Origin: Corallococcus soli
Lineage (GTDB): Bacteria > Myxococcota > Myxococcia > Myxococcales > Myxococcaceae
Assembly: GCF_014930455.1 (NCBI RefSeq)
Contig: NZ_JAAIYO010000001.1
Coordinates: forward strand, 1,674,001-1,738,000
DNA length: 64,000 bases
Direction of reading: 5' to 3'
The notes under the pieces are model-generated. The model was not told where the DNA came from and ran no database searches. It saw only the letters and a program-made list of their open reading frames with translations. Shown piece by piece: positions 31,151 through 40,241 of the stretch (positions are counted from its first letter, which is position 1; each line of letters opens with the position of its first letter). Position numbers and translations under genes: made by a program.

Positions 31151-33391
31151 ATGACGGCGCCGGCAACGCGAAGCAGGGCAGGGCTCCTCACCGCCGTCGG
31201 GCTGGTGGCGATGCTCGCCTTCGTCTACAGCCCGGTGCTGCGCGGACAGGTGCTCGCGAGCCGGGACGTGTTCCGCATCTTCTTCCCGGACTCGGCCTTC
31301 CTGCTGGAGTCGCTGGGCTCCGGCGAGCTGCCCCTGTGGAACCCATACATCCGCCTGGGCCAGCCCTTCGCGGCCACGCTCTACTCGCAGGTGTACTACC
31401 CGCCGCGCTGGGCAGCGGTGCTGCTGGCCGGCCCCATCGTGTCCATGACGGTGCTGCAAGTGGCCCATGCGGTGCTCGCGGCGGTGGGCGTGTTCCTCCT
31501 CTGCCGGCGGCTGCGGGCGTCCTGGCCCGCGTCACTGGTGGCGGGCGCGATGTTCGGCCTGTCGCCCATGATGACGGGGCTGGGCCCCCAGCAGAACGTC
31601 GTCGACGCCGCCGCGTGGAGCGGCTTCATCCTGTGCGCCGCGTATGACGTCGCGCACCGCCCGGGGCGCGGCCCCTTCCTCCGGCTCGCCGTGTACTCCG
31701 CGCTGTCGCTCTTCACCGGCTCGCCGGAGACCACGCTGTGGCAGGGGCTGGTCGCGGTGCTGGTGGCGGGGGCTGGCGCGCGCAAGCTGCCGCGTGAGCG
31801 CGCCGGGGCCGTGGTGCGCGTGGCGGGAGGGTTCGCGCTGTCGGCGGTGCTCGCGGCGGTGGCGCTGCTGCCGACCGCGGAGCTGGCCCGGAGCTCGTCG
31901 CGCCTGCACAGCGACTGGGCCGGCCAGCTCACCTGGTCCATGTCGTGGCCCCAGGTGCTGTCCGCGCTGTGGCCGCTCGCGGACTGGCCCCGGGGCGCGT
32001 ACTGGGGCGAGGACCAGTGGTTCATCCTCACCCTGTTCCTGGGCACCGTGTCCTGCGCGCTCGCGGTGCTCGGAGCCGTTCGCGGGCCCCGGCGCGGCAG
32101 GGCCTTCGCGGTAGGCGCGCTCGTGCTGGTGTTGCTGAGCCTGGGCCGGAACTTCGCGCCCGCGGCCTGGGTGCTCCAGGGCGTGCCCCCGTTCTCCTTC
32201 TTCCGCTATCCGGCGAAGTACTTCGTGGGGGCGGCGTTCTGTCTTTCCGTACTGTCCGCCTTCGGGCTGGACGCGGCGGCGAGGCTCGCGCGCCGCGTTC
32301 GTCCCTCGCGCCTTCGCGCGGCCGTGGCCTTCGTCGCCATGGTGGGCGCCATCGCCGCCATCGGGCCGGTGGTGCGACAACTGCCCATGCGGGCCTCGGC
32401 CGAGGCAGGGGCGCCGTGGGTGCCCTTCTGTCTGGGATTGGCGGTGCTCGTGGTGTTCGTGCCGCTCGGGGTTTTCGCGCGGCCCCGGCGGGTCCGGTAT
32501 GGGCTGGCGGCGCTCGCGGTGCTGGAGCTGGCGGCTGCGCACGCGCTGCTGGGCGTTCCGACGTACACGCCCCTGGAGCCCCTGCTCAAGCCCCTGACGA
32601 TGCGGCCCCTGCTTCCCCAGCCCTTCCAGGGACGCATCAGCACGGACGTCAACGGGCCCGCCGACCCGACGCTGGGCGTGGCGTCGAACACGATTGAGCG
32701 CAGCCTGGATCGGCTGATGCCCAACCGCTTCGTGGAGGCACGTTTGCCCGCGCTGGAGGGCAACGGCGCGCCGGAGCCGCTGTACTCGGAGGAGTTCCAC
32801 CTGGCGGGGAAGCGGAGCATCTACGACCTCGTGGGCATCACGCACTACGTGCGCTGGGGACCGCCTCCCTTCGACGACCTGGAGTTGCTCTCCCAGGTGG
32901 AGGACGGCACCACGCTGTCCCGCACGGGCACCGCGCTGCCCCAGGCCTTCCTGGTGCAACGTGCCCGGGTGGTGACGGATGAACAGGCGCTCGAAGCGGT
33001 GAGCGACCCGGCCCAGCCCTTCCGTGACACCGCCTTCCTGGCCTCCGGCGAGGCGCTGGAGCGGCCCCGGTGCGGGGGCACCGTGAGCCTGGAGCGTCAC
33101 GGCGCGCAGCGCCTGGAGTTGAAGGTGGACGCCTGTGACGACAGCTACCTCATCGTCACCGACAGCCACTATCCGGGCTGGGTCGCGACGGTGGACGGGG
33201 AGGAGGTCCCGGTGCATCGCGCGAACCTCGCCGTGCGGGCCGTGAGGGTCTCGCGCGGCGCCCACGTCGTCCGCTTCGACTACCGGCCCTGGAGCTTCCG
33301 CGTGGGACTGGCCCTGTCGGTGCTGGGGGGATTGGGGCTCGTGGGGGTGGCGTTCTGGCGTCCACGAAGGCGGCATGCCGCGGCGGTGTGA
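31151..33391 (+). CDS. YfhO-like polytopic membrane protein (GT-C type)
   Basis: 746 aa from ATG 31151; the frame is open from 31067 but upstream residues look non-coding. About eleven to twelve transmembrane helices occupy residues 1-480, with an early loop SRDVFRIFFPDSAF and LPLWNPYIRLGQPF that matches the YfhO family (bacterial membrane proteins related to GT-C glycosyltransferases). A large extracytoplasmic beta domain follows (SYLIVTDSHYPGWVATVDG is a YfhO signature), then a final helix. Members in other bacteria help glycosylate lipoteichoic acid or other surface polymers using lipid-linked sugars. Here the substrate is unknown. The gene is monocistronic. Confidence 0.85.
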   Translation: MTAPATRSRAGLLTAVGLVAMLAFVYSPVLRGQVLASRDVFRIFFPDSAFLLESLGSGELPLWNPYIRLGQPFAATLYSQVYYPPRWAAVLLAGPIVSMTVLQVAHAVLAAVGVFLLCRRLRASWPASLVAGAMFGLSPMMTGLGPQQNVVDAAAWSGFILCAAYDVAHRPGRGPFLRLAVYSALSLFTGSPETTLWQGLVAVLVAGAGARKLPRERAGAVVRVAGGFALSAVLAAVALLPTAELARSSSRLHSDWAGQLTWSMSWPQVLSALWPLADWPRGAYWGEDQWFILTLFLGTVSCALAVLGAVRGPRRGRAFAVGALVLVLLSLGRNFAPAAWVLQGVPPFSFFRYPAKYFVGAAFCLSVLSAFGLDAAARLARRVRPSRLRAAVAFVAMVGAIAAIGPVVRQLPMRASAEAGAPWVPFCLGLAVLVVFVPLGVFARPRRVRYGLAALAVLELAAAHALLGVPTYTPLEPLLKPLTMRPLLPQPFQGRISTDVNGPADPTLGVASNTIERSLDRLMPNRFVEARLPALEGNGAPEPLYSEEFHLAGKRSIYDLVGITHYVRWGPPPFDDLELLSQVEDGTTLSRTGTALPQAFLVQRARVVTDEQALEAVSDPAQPFRDTAFLASGEALERPRCGGTVSLERHGAQRLELKVDACDDSYLIVTDSHYPGWVATVDGEEVPVHRANLAVRAVRVSRGAHVVRFDYRPWSFRVGLALSVLGGLGLVGVAFWRPRRRHAAAV

Positions 33392-33439
33392 TGGGCGGAA
33401 GGTTCAGCCTGGAGGTGGGAACTGGCTGTGCCAGTCGCG

Positions 33440-34021
33440 CTACTCCGCCGCGACCGGTGTCACGGCGGAGAGGCTCACGAAGGCGTCCCGCTTCACCCCG
33501 TGCTTGCGGAAGTCCTGCACCGCCCGGGCGAGCGTGGCCGCCAGCAGGCCCAGGAAGGGCAGGTGCTCGCCGCCTTCACAGGTGGCCTGCCCCTGGGTGT
33601 CCTCGGCGTCCGGGACGAAGCGCTCGTCCCAGCGCACCAGTCCGAACGTCCCGTCCGCGGACACCGCGCCGTGCACCAGCGGCGTGCCCGCCTTCCGGGC
33701 GTGGTCGCTGAGCAACTGACGGCTGTCCTGGTTGTCGAAGGCATCCACCAGCAGGTCCGCGCCCTTGCACAGCGCCTCCACGTTGTCGCGCGTGAGGCGG
33801 ACGCCGAATGACTCCGCCTTCACGCCGTGCAGGTTGTGGAGCTGGAGCTTCAGCGCCTCCGCCTTGTTCTTGCCGACGGACGGCTTCACGTAGGCCTGCG
33901 ACAACAGGTTCTTCGACTCCACGCGGTCGAAGTCGATGAACACCAGCGTCGCATCCAGGTTGCGACACAGCACGGCCGCCGTGGAGCCGATGGCCCCCAC
34001 TCCGCAAAAGACGATGCGCAT
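33440..34021 (-). CDS. Short E1-like ThiF-family adenylyltransferase
   Basis: 193 aa from ATG 34021, 8 nt after the stop of the 82-aa gene, so the two form an operon. ATP-binding features are complete: GVGAIGS (7-13), FIDFDRVESKNLLSQ (acidic pair D30, D32), K53 and DAFDNQDSRQ (93-102). Cys148 in ATCEGGEHLPFLG is positioned like the catalytic Cys of MoeB/ThiF proteins. It lacks the N-terminal helices and the CxxC zinc pairs of MoeB, making it a minimal E1. Such proteins adenylate the C-terminus of a ubiquitin-like partner. The adjacent 82-aa protein is the obvious candidate. A JAMM peptidase is encoded 6 kb away on the same strand. Confidence 0.85.
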   Translation of the reverse strand: MRIVFCGVGAIGSTAAVLCRNLDATLVFIDFDRVESKNLLSQAYVKPSVGKNKAEALKLQLHNLHGVKAESFGVRLTRDNVEALCKGADLLVDAFDNQDSRQLLSDHARKAGTPLVHGAVSADGTFGLVRWDERFVPDAEDTQGQATCEGGEHLPFLGLLAATLARAVQDFRKHGVKRDAFVSLSAVTPVAAE

Positions 34022-34029
34022 GGCGGCCC

Positions 34030-34278
34030 TCAACGCGCCCCGAAGGGCACCTTCGGACGCAGGTAGATGCGCTCCTCACCGTGGGCGCCCCGGAAGCGGT
34101 CCACGACGTAGTGCTGGAAGGCGTCCTCGCCCAGGTGGATGCGGTGCAAGCCGGGCACGCCACCGGAGCGCACCAGCTCCACCGCGATGCGCCGCACGTC
34201 CGCGTCGCTGATGTAGCGCTCCATCTCCATCGGCACGTCCGCCGACAAGCCGTCATAGGTGATGTTGAGCGTGGCCAT
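34030..34278 (-). CDS. 82-aa protein with beta-grasp-like layout (possible ubiquitin-like partner)
   Basis: ATG 34278 has GGAGG 8 nt upstream. The predicted order is strand (LNITYDGL), strand (ADVPMEM), helix (SDADVRRIAVELVRSGG), strand(s) (FQHYVVDRF) and strand (ERIYLRPKVPFG), which is how ubiquitin-like beta-grasp proteins are built. It directly precedes the E1-like gene. The C-terminus is PFGAR, not GG; trimming of Ala-Arg would leave Gly at the end, as a substrate of an E1 requires. The fold and role are inferred from layout and context only; I do not recognise a named family. Confidence 0.6.
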   Translation of the reverse strand: MATLNITYDGLSADVPMEMERYISDADVRRIAVELVRSGGVPGLHRIHLGEDAFQHYVVDRFRGAHGEERIYLRPKVPFGAR

Positions 34279-34511
34279 GGTGGGCGTCCTCCGGGAAGAA
34301 GCGTGGTCCGGCAGGGACCGCGTGGGCCCGGGACGTCACGGGCAGGGGCTTCCTGACGGGCCTGGACCGTGCCAGCAGCCAGGCGGCCCGTGCGAAGGGG
34401 CCGTGAAGGCGTCCGGTCCGCGAGTTCATTCCCGACGTGCCCGGTGGACCTCCGTCCCTCGCCTTGCCGCCGGGCCGTGCACAGTGTTGGGCTCCAGGAG
34501 GAGCACAACCC

Positions 34512-35228
34512 ATGGAGTCACCCCCGGCACAGCATCCCTGGAACGTGACACCCACGGAGGCCGTGGCGCTGCAGAAGCGCCTGCGTGAACAGCTCATCCT
34601 CCAGCCACCTCCGGGCCTGATGGTCACGCGGCTGGCGGGCGCGGACATCTCCACGGAGAAGGGCAACGACACGGGCTATGGCGGCATGGTGGTGCTGGAC
34701 GCGGAAACGCTGCTGCCCCTCGCGCGGGCGGTGGCCGCGGTGCCGCTGTCCTTCCCCTACGTCCCGGGGTTGTTGTCGTTCCGCGAGCTGCCCGTGCTGG
34801 CGGCCGTCTGGGAGCGGCTGACGGTCCGTCCCGACGTGCTCGTCTTCGACGGCCAGGGGACCGCGCACCCGCGCCGGCTGGGCATCGCCTGTCACGGAGG
34901 GCTGCTCTTCGACGTGCCCTCCATCGGCTGCGCCAAGTCCCTCCTGGTGGGCACGCCCGGCCGGCTCGCGGAGCGCCGGGGGGCCACCTCCCCCATCACC
35001 CACAAGGGGGAGGTGGTGGGCATGGCGGTCCGCACGCGCCAGGGCGTCAGCCCCGTGTTCGTATCCCCCGGCCACCGGATGGACCTGGAGACCGCCGTGG
35101 AGTGGGTGCTGAAGGCCAGTCCCCGCTACCGTGAGCCGGAGACGACGCGCCACGCGCACCGGCTCGTCAACGCCTTCCGGCGGGCCGGCGGCGAGGCGGC
35201 GGAGCTGGGGGAGGGGAGCCCCGGATGA
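34512..35228 (+). CDS. nfi: Endonuclease V (deoxyinosine 3' endonuclease)
   Basis: 238 aa from ATG 34512, with AGGAGGAG eight bases upstream. The family signatures are present: AGADIS (catalytic Asp45), YVPGLLSFRELPVL (Glu), VFDGQGTAHPRRLGIACH (Asp) and SIGCAKSLL. The enzyme nicks DNA one nucleotide 3' of hypoxanthine and starts repair of deaminated adenine in the cytosol. The stop overlaps the start of the DUF2905 gene (ATGA). Confidence 0.95.
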   Translation: MESPPAQHPWNVTPTEAVALQKRLREQLILQPPPGLMVTRLAGADISTEKGNDTGYGGMVVLDAETLLPLARAVAAVPLSFPYVPGLLSFRELPVLAAVWERLTVRPDVLVFDGQGTAHPRRLGIACHGGLLFDVPSIGCAKSLLVGTPGRLAERRGATSPITHKGEVVGMAVRTRQGVSPVFVSPGHRMDLETAVEWVLKASPRYREPETTRHAHRLVNAFRRAGGEAAELGEGSPG

Positions 35229-35440
35229 AGCCCCTGGGATTGACGCTGGTGGTGGCGGGCCTGGGGCTCGTGGTGGTGGGGCTGCTCGTCTGGGCCGGGG
35301 CCTTCTCCTGGTTCGGCCGGCTGCCAGGGGACATCCGCGTGGAGAGCGGGCACACGCGCTTCTTCGCCCCGCTCACGTCCATGCTGCTCGTGTCCGTGCT
35401 GCTCAGCCTGGGCGCCTGGGTGCTGCGCCGGTTCTTCTAG
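35225..35440 (+). CDS. DUF2905 small membrane protein
   Basis: 71 aa, overlapping the endonuclease V stop by 4 bp. Two transmembrane helices flank the conserved loop FSWFGRLPGDIRVES, the DUF2905 signature (GRLPGDI). Function unknown; it is a widespread inner-membrane protein. The 274 bp after it contain no gene. Confidence 0.85.
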   Translation: MKPLGLTLVVAGLGLVVVGLLVWAGAFSWFGRLPGDIRVESGHTRFFAPLTSMLLVSVLLSLGAWVLRRFF

Positions 35441-35714
35441 GCGCTCCTCCTTCGGCGGCCGTGGGCGGTTTTCAGCTCAAGGATGGGCGGGCTCGCCGTC
35501 TGTCCGGCGGGACCTGCCTCCATGGGTTGCCTGCCTGCTGCCCGGGCGGACAGGAGGGGGCTCGTCCTGGTGCCGCCAGGGTGGGCGCCAGCCGGACGGG
35601 GAGTGGATCCGCGCCGGTGAACCGCGCAGCATGCGGCCCCTGTCTTCCCGGCCCCGCCCGGGAATGGACGCGGCAATTGAAAAAGAGGCGGCGGACAGGC
35701 CGTCAGGAGCGAGC

Positions 35715-38063
35715 ATGCGCAGGTTGTCATCCCCGTTGAGCGAGCTGGCGTCGCACTACCCCGTGGTCGTCGTGGGGTCCGGGTATGGCGGTGGCATCTC
35801 CGCCAGTCGCCTGGCTCGCGCGGGCCAGCAGGTCTGCGTGCTGGAGCGCGGCCGTGAGCTGCACCCCGGCGAGATGCCGCGCACGCCCAAGCAGGCGCTG
35901 GACGAGTTCCAGCTCCACTGCGCGCCGGGCCAGGGCGACCTGGACGTGGGCAGCCCCACCGGCCTCATCGAGGTGCACCGCAACGGGGACGTGTCCGTCA
36001 TCAACGGGTGCGGCCTGGGCGGTACGTCGCTCATCAACGCGAACGTGACGATGCGGCCGGATCCGCGCGTGTTCGAGGACCCGCGCTGGCCCGAGGCCCT
36101 GCGCGCCGACGTGCACGGCCTGCTGGAGGATGGCTTCGCGCACGCGGAGCTGATGCTGCGGCCCCTGCCGTACCCGGAGGACCACCCGCCGCTGCAGAAG
36201 CTCAAGACGCTGGGCATCTCCGCGCAGAAGCTGGGCGGCCGGCTGATGCGGCCGCCCCTGGCCGTGACGTTCGAGGCGGGCGTCAACGCCGCGGGCGTGC
36301 GGCAGCCGGGGTGCTCGCTGTGCGGTGACTGCTCCACCGGCTGCAACACCGGCGCGAAGAACACCGTGCTGATGAACTACCTGCCGGACGCGCACGCGCA
36401 CGGGGCCCGCATCTTCACGGAGGTGTCGGTGCGCGCGGTGGTGCCGGACGGCGCGAAGTGGCGCGTCTACTACCGTCCCCACCACACCGGCCGCGAGCGC
36501 TTCGACGCGCCCGACGCGTGGCTTACCGCCGACCGGGTCATCCTGGCGGCCGGCACCATGGGGACCGCGGAGATCCTCCTGCGCTCGCGCGAGCAGGGCC
36601 TGTCCGTGTCCTCGAAGCTGGGCCACCGTTTCAGCAGCAACGGCGACGTGCTGGCCTTCGGCTACAACCTGGACATGCCCGTCCACGGCGTGGGCCACGG
36701 GGAGCAGGACCACGAGACGCGGGACCCGGTGGGCCCCTGCATCACGGGCGCCATCGACCAGCGCGACACGGCGCGGCTGGACGAGGGGATGATCATCGAG
36801 GAGGGCGCCATCCCCGGCGCGCTGGCCTCGCTGATGCCCGCGGCGCTCGCGGGCGCATCCGCGATGGTGGGCGAGGACACCGACGAGGGCATCCTGGACT
36901 GGGTGCAGGAGCGGATCCGTCAGGCGGACAGCCTGGTGCGCGGGCCGGAGCATGGCGCGGTGGAGCACACGCAGACGCTGATGGTGATGTCCCACGACGA
37001 GGCGAAGGGTGAGCTGCGGCTGGAGCACGACCGCGTGCGCCTGCACTGGCCGGACGCGGGCCGCGACCCCCAGCTGGTCCGGGTGGAGGAGCGCCTGCGC
37101 CGGGCCACCGCCGCGCTGGGCGGCACCTATGTGCGCTACCCGCTCTGGACGGAGGCCTTCGGCAAGGAGGTGCTCTGCACGCACCCGCTGGGCGGCTGCG
37201 TGATGGCCGAGCGCGCCGAGGACGGCGTGGTGGACCACGAGGGGCGCGTCTTCTCCGGGGCCTCCGGCCGCGCGGTGCACGAAGGGCTGTACGTGTCCGA
37301 CGGTTCGGTGGTGCCGCGCTCGCTGGGCATCAACCCCCTGCTCACCATCTCCGCGGTCGCCGAGCGGGCCTGCGCGCTGATGGCCCGCCGCCACGGTTGG
37401 ACCATCGACTACGCGCCGCTGCCGGAGGCCGACACCCGTCAGGCCCCCGGGCCCGTGGGCGTGCGCTTCACGGAGACGATGCACGGCTTCATCTCCGGCG
37501 CGGTGGCGGCCCCGTTCCTGGAGGCCGGGGACCCGAAGCGCGACGACGCCACCCCCCTGCGCTTCATCCTCACCGTGACGGCGGAGGACCTGGAGGCGAC
37601 GCTGCGCGACGAGCACCACCCCCTGAAGCTGATGGGCACGGTGACGGCGCCCGTGCTCTCCCCGCGCCCGCTGGTGGTGACGAAGGGCGAGCTGCGCCTG
37701 ATGACGCGCGAGCACGCCCGGCCGGGCGGTCAGCGGATGGAGTACCTGATGAACCTGCTCAGCGAGGCAGGCGAGCGGTACTACCTGGAGGGCTACAAGG
37801 ACCTCTACGACGATCCGGGTCCGGACCTGTGGAAGGACACCACCACGCTGCTCGTCTCCCTGCACCGGGGAGACGGGGCCTCGGCGCCGTGCATCCACCG
37901 GGGCTTCCTGCGCCTGTCGGCGGCGGAGTTCACCCGGCAGCTCACCACCCTGCGGGTGCTCAACGCCCACGACGGCATGCAGCGGGCAGAGGCGCTGGGC
38001 CGCTTCGGGAGCTTCTTCTTCGGCGCCCTCTGGGAGACCTACGGCCTGCGAGTGGCTGCCTAG
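35715..38063 (+). CDS. GMC-type FAD oxidoreductase with extra C-terminal domain
   Basis: 782 aa from ATG 35715, with AGGAGC upstream. An N-terminal FAD fold (VVVGSGYGGGISASRLARAG) and the second GMC motif (INGCGLGGTSLINANV) are clear. The C-terminal GMC core has CTHPLGGCVMAE, with His in the active site, and LYVSDGSVVPRSLGINPLLT. The type resembles bacterial cholesterol oxidase class I. A CxxCxxGC cluster (CSLCGDCSTGCNTG) at about 204-217 suggests a bound metal or a ferredoxin-like loop, seen in some members. Residues about 590-782 form an additional domain not needed for GMC activity. It probably oxidises a sterol or other alcohol. It has no signal peptide. Confidence 0.85.
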   Translation: MRRLSSPLSELASHYPVVVVGSGYGGGISASRLARAGQQVCVLERGRELHPGEMPRTPKQALDEFQLHCAPGQGDLDVGSPTGLIEVHRNGDVSVINGCGLGGTSLINANVTMRPDPRVFEDPRWPEALRADVHGLLEDGFAHAELMLRPLPYPEDHPPLQKLKTLGISAQKLGGRLMRPPLAVTFEAGVNAAGVRQPGCSLCGDCSTGCNTGAKNTVLMNYLPDAHAHGARIFTEVSVRAVVPDGAKWRVYYRPHHTGRERFDAPDAWLTADRVILAAGTMGTAEILLRSREQGLSVSSKLGHRFSSNGDVLAFGYNLDMPVHGVGHGEQDHETRDPVGPCITGAIDQRDTARLDEGMIIEEGAIPGALASLMPAALAGASAMVGEDTDEGILDWVQERIRQADSLVRGPEHGAVEHTQTLMVMSHDEAKGELRLEHDRVRLHWPDAGRDPQLVRVEERLRRATAALGGTYVRYPLWTEAFGKEVLCTHPLGGCVMAERAEDGVVDHEGRVFSGASGRAVHEGLYVSDGSVVPRSLGINPLLTISAVAERACALMARRHGWTIDYAPLPEADTRQAPGPVGVRFTETMHGFISGAVAAPFLEAGDPKRDDATPLRFILTVTAEDLEATLRDEHHPLKLMGTVTAPVLSPRPLVVTKGELRLMTREHARPGGQRMEYLMNLLSEAGERYYLEGYKDLYDDPGPDLWKDTTTLLVSLHRGDGASAPCIHRGFLRLSAAEFTRQLTTLRVLNAHDGMQRAEALGRFGSFFFGALWETYGLRVAA

Positions 38064-38164
38064 CAGCCGGGCAGACGGCTCTCCGTTCCGCAGGCCGCGA
38101 TGGCGTGCCCTCCGGGGTGGGCATGGGCACCCTGTTTCCCACCGGGACCGACAGGGAGGACCCC

Positions 38165-38680
38165 ATGGCTGAAGACCGTGACCCGCAGCGCCGCTCGGGC
38201 GCACCCCAGGGCGAGGAGCGTGCGGAGGAGCAACGCGAGCCGTCCATCGAAGAGCGGCGTGCGCGGCGCAGTGCGATGCGAGCAAGTCAGACCTATGCCC
38301 GCTTCATCGACCATCTGTGCGAACGGGGAGGCATGTCGCCCGCCGTCGCCCAACAGGCGGCCGTCTCCGTCCTCTGTGGGCTGGAGCAGCGGCTGTACGC
38401 GGAGGAGGCGCACGACCTGGAGGCCCAGCTCCCCCGCAAGCTGACGGAGCTGCTGCACCGGTGCGAACGCCACGACGCCGAGTCCCGCCCGGAGAAGTTC
38501 GGGCGCGATGAGCTGCTCAAGCAGGTGGGGGAGGACCTCGCCCTGCACCCGGACGCCGTGGAGCCGGTGGTGCGCGCGGTGATGGACTCCGTCCGCCATC
38601 AAATCAGCGAAGGCGAGGCAGAGGACGTGAGCGCGCAGCTGCCGCAGGACATCCGCCACCTCTGGCTGCCAACGATGTGA
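38165..38680 (+). CDS. DUF2267 protein
   Basis: 171 aa from ATG 38165, with GGAGG just upstream. The N-terminal 35 residues are charged and disordered. The rest is a helical DUF2267 domain: YARFIDHLCERGGM, AAVSVLCGLEQRL, DLEAQLPRKLTELL and the second half EDVSAQLPQDIRHLWL. Function is unknown; many bacteria make it under stress. It is cytosolic. A strong hairpin follows. Confidence 0.85.
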   Translation: MAEDRDPQRRSGAPQGEERAEEQREPSIEERRARRSAMRASQTYARFIDHLCERGGMSPAVAQQAAVSVLCGLEQRLYAEEAHDLEAQLPRKLTELLHRCERHDAESRPEKFGRDELLKQVGEDLALHPDAVEPVVRAVMDSVRHQISEGEAEDVSAQLPQDIRHLWLPTM

Positions 38681-38686
38681 GGCGGG

Positions 38687-38713
38687 GCCCGCCCGACGGT
38701 GTGTCGGGTGGGC
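38687..38713 (+). terminator. Terminator hairpin after the DUF2267 gene
   Basis: An 11-bp stem (GCCCGCCCGAC with GTCGGGTGGGC, one G-T pair) around a 5-nt loop, 6 nt after the stop. Confidence 0.7.
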
Positions 38714-38801
38714 TCCATCCTTTCGCACGCGGGCGATACGTGGCGCGTGTCAGGGGGGAGCAGGTGCCTTAAGGTCTCCGGCGCACCCCGCCGGAGATTC
38801 C

Positions 38802-39059
38802 ATGGCCCTCGATGATGACTTCAGCGCCGCCCAGACCCGGGTGAAGACGCTGCCCAAGGCTCCCTCCAACGACACGTTGCTGGACCTGTACTCGCTCTAC
38901 AAGCAGGGCACCGAAGGGGACGTGCAGGGCAAGCGCCCCGGCATGCTCGATATCAAGGGCCGCGCGAAGTACGACGCCTGGGACAAGCGCAAGGGGCTGG
39001 CGAAGGACGCCGCGAAGCAGCAGTACGTGGCGCTGGTGGACCGGCTGCTGCGCGGTTAG
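38802..39059 (+). CDS. Acyl-CoA-binding protein
   Basis: 85 aa, the usual ACBP length. It has the ligand-contact segments LYSLYKQGTEGDV and KYDAWDKRKGLAKDAAKQQY (Tyr and Lys residues that hold the CoA phosphate) on a four-helix bundle. It buffers and carries long-chain acyl-CoA in the cytosol. ACBPs are common in eukaryotes and rare in bacteria outside groups such as myxobacteria, which use lipids heavily in development. It lies 12 nt before the phosphoesterase gene, probably in one transcript. Confidence 0.93.
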   Translation: MALDDDFSAAQTRVKTLPKAPSNDTLLDLYSLYKQGTEGDVQGKRPGMLDIKGRAKYDAWDKRKGLAKDAAKQQYVALVDRLLRG

Positions 39060-39071
39060 TCGCTCCTCCCC

Positions 39072-40241
39072 ATGCCCCGCTGGCTCAGCCTCGCGTTGTT
39101 CCTCGTGCCGGTCATCTCGCTGCTCGCGGTGGCCCACGTCTACCTGTACCGCCGCCTCGTGCGGGACGTGACCGCGCGCCGGGGACTGCGCCGCGCCGGG
39201 ATCGCGCTCTTCGCCGGGGGCTTCGTGGGCTCCGTCGGGGCCCGCATGCTCGGCGCGATGTTCTCCTCCGAGGTAGCCCGGACGGTGGGCATCGTGCTGC
39301 TGCTGTGGATGGGGCTGGTGCTCTACCTGCTCATGTTCACGCTGCTGCTGGACGTGGGCGGGCGGCTCCTCGCCCGCGTGCGCAAGGCGCCGGAGCCCGC
39401 GTCACCGCAGCGCCGTGCCTTCCTCGCGACGGGCGTGGCGGCGGGCGCCGCGGTGGCTGGCGCGACGGTGAGCACCTACGGCGCCTGGCGCGCCTTCCAT
39501 CCTCCGGACGTGCGGGACATCCCGGTGCGGCTGCCCTGGCTGCCCAAGGCGCTGGAGGGCTTCACGCTGGTGCAGCTCACGGACATCCACATCGGCGGGG
39601 TGTTGCAGCGCCGCTTCGTGGACGAGCTGGTGGCGCGCACCAACGCGCTCAAGCCTGACCTCATCGCGGTGACGGGGGACCTGGTGGACGGCACGGTGAC
39701 GGAGCTGGGGCGCTACGTGGGAGGCTTTGGCGCGCTCAAGGCCCGGCACGGCGCGTACTTCATCACCGGCAACCACGACTACTACTCGGGCGCGGATGCG
39801 TGGGTGGCGTTCATGCAGGGCCTGGGCATCAACGTGCTGCGCAACCGCTCCGTGTCCATTGGCGACGCGGGCGCTTCCTTCGACCTGCTGGGCGTGGACG
39901 ATTGGAGCGCCCGGAGGCTGGGAGAGCCCGGCTACGACCTGGACGCGGCGATGCGCGGGCTGCGGCCGGAGCGCGCGTCGGTGCTGCTGGCGCACCAGCC
40001 CTCCAACTTCGAGGAGGTCGCCCGCCGAGGCGTGGGCCTCCAGGTCTCGGGCCACACGCATGGCGGCCAGATGTTCCCCGGCAACGTGCTGGGGCACCTC
40101 ATCTGGGGCGAGCAGAACGCGGGCCTGAGCCGGCTGGGCGACTCGCAGCTCTACGTCAGCCGGGGCTGTGGCTTCGTGGGCCCGCCCATGCGCGTGGGCG
40201 CGCCGCCGGAGATTGCCCGCATCATCCTGCTTCCGGGCTGA
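39072..40241 (+). CDS. Membrane-anchored metallophosphoesterase (YkuE/YaeI-like)
   Basis: 389 aa. Three N-terminal transmembrane helices are followed by an apolar segment after QRRAFLATGVAAGAAV, and then a calcineurin-like domain with all metal motifs: LTDIHIGG, VTGDLVDG, ITGNHDYY, LLAHQPS and VSGHTHGGQMFP. The family acts on lipid-linked or other phosphoesters such as lipid A precursors. The exact substrate is unknown. It converges with the JAMM gene, overlapping it by 20 bp at the 3' ends. Confidence 0.9.
   Translation: MPRWLSLALFLVPVISLLAVAHVYLYRRLVRDVTARRGLRRAGIALFAGGFVGSVGARMLGAMFSSEVARTVGIVLLLWMGLVLYLLMFTLLLDVGGRLLARVRKAPEPASPQRRAFLATGVAAGAAVAGATVSTYGAWRAFHPPDVRDIPVRLPWLPKALEGFTLVQLTDIHIGGVLQRRFVDELVARTNALKPDLIAVTGDLVDGTVTELGRYVGGFGALKARHGAYFITGNHDYYSGADAWVAFMQGLGINVLRNRSVSIGDAGASFDLLGVDDWSARRLGEPGYDLDAAMRGLRPERASVLLAHQPSNFEEVARRGVGLQVSGHTHGGQMFPGNVLGHLIWGEQNAGLSRLGDSQLYVSRGCGFVGPPMRVGAPPEIARIILLPG

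Noticed and set aside
31532-33376. 614-aa minus-strand frame opposite the YfhO-like gene
   Set aside because: Antisense shadow of a membrane protein, rich in His, Arg and Gln; no domain.
34030-34278. 82-aa protein as a MoaD/ThiS sulfur carrier
   Set aside because: It lacks the C-terminal GG and no molybdopterin or thiamine genes are nearby; only a general beta-grasp-like layout is supported.
35727-38285. 852-aa minus-strand frame opposite the GMC oxidoreductase
   Set aside because: Antisense shadow rich in His, Arg, Gln and Val; the plus frame is a clear enzyme.
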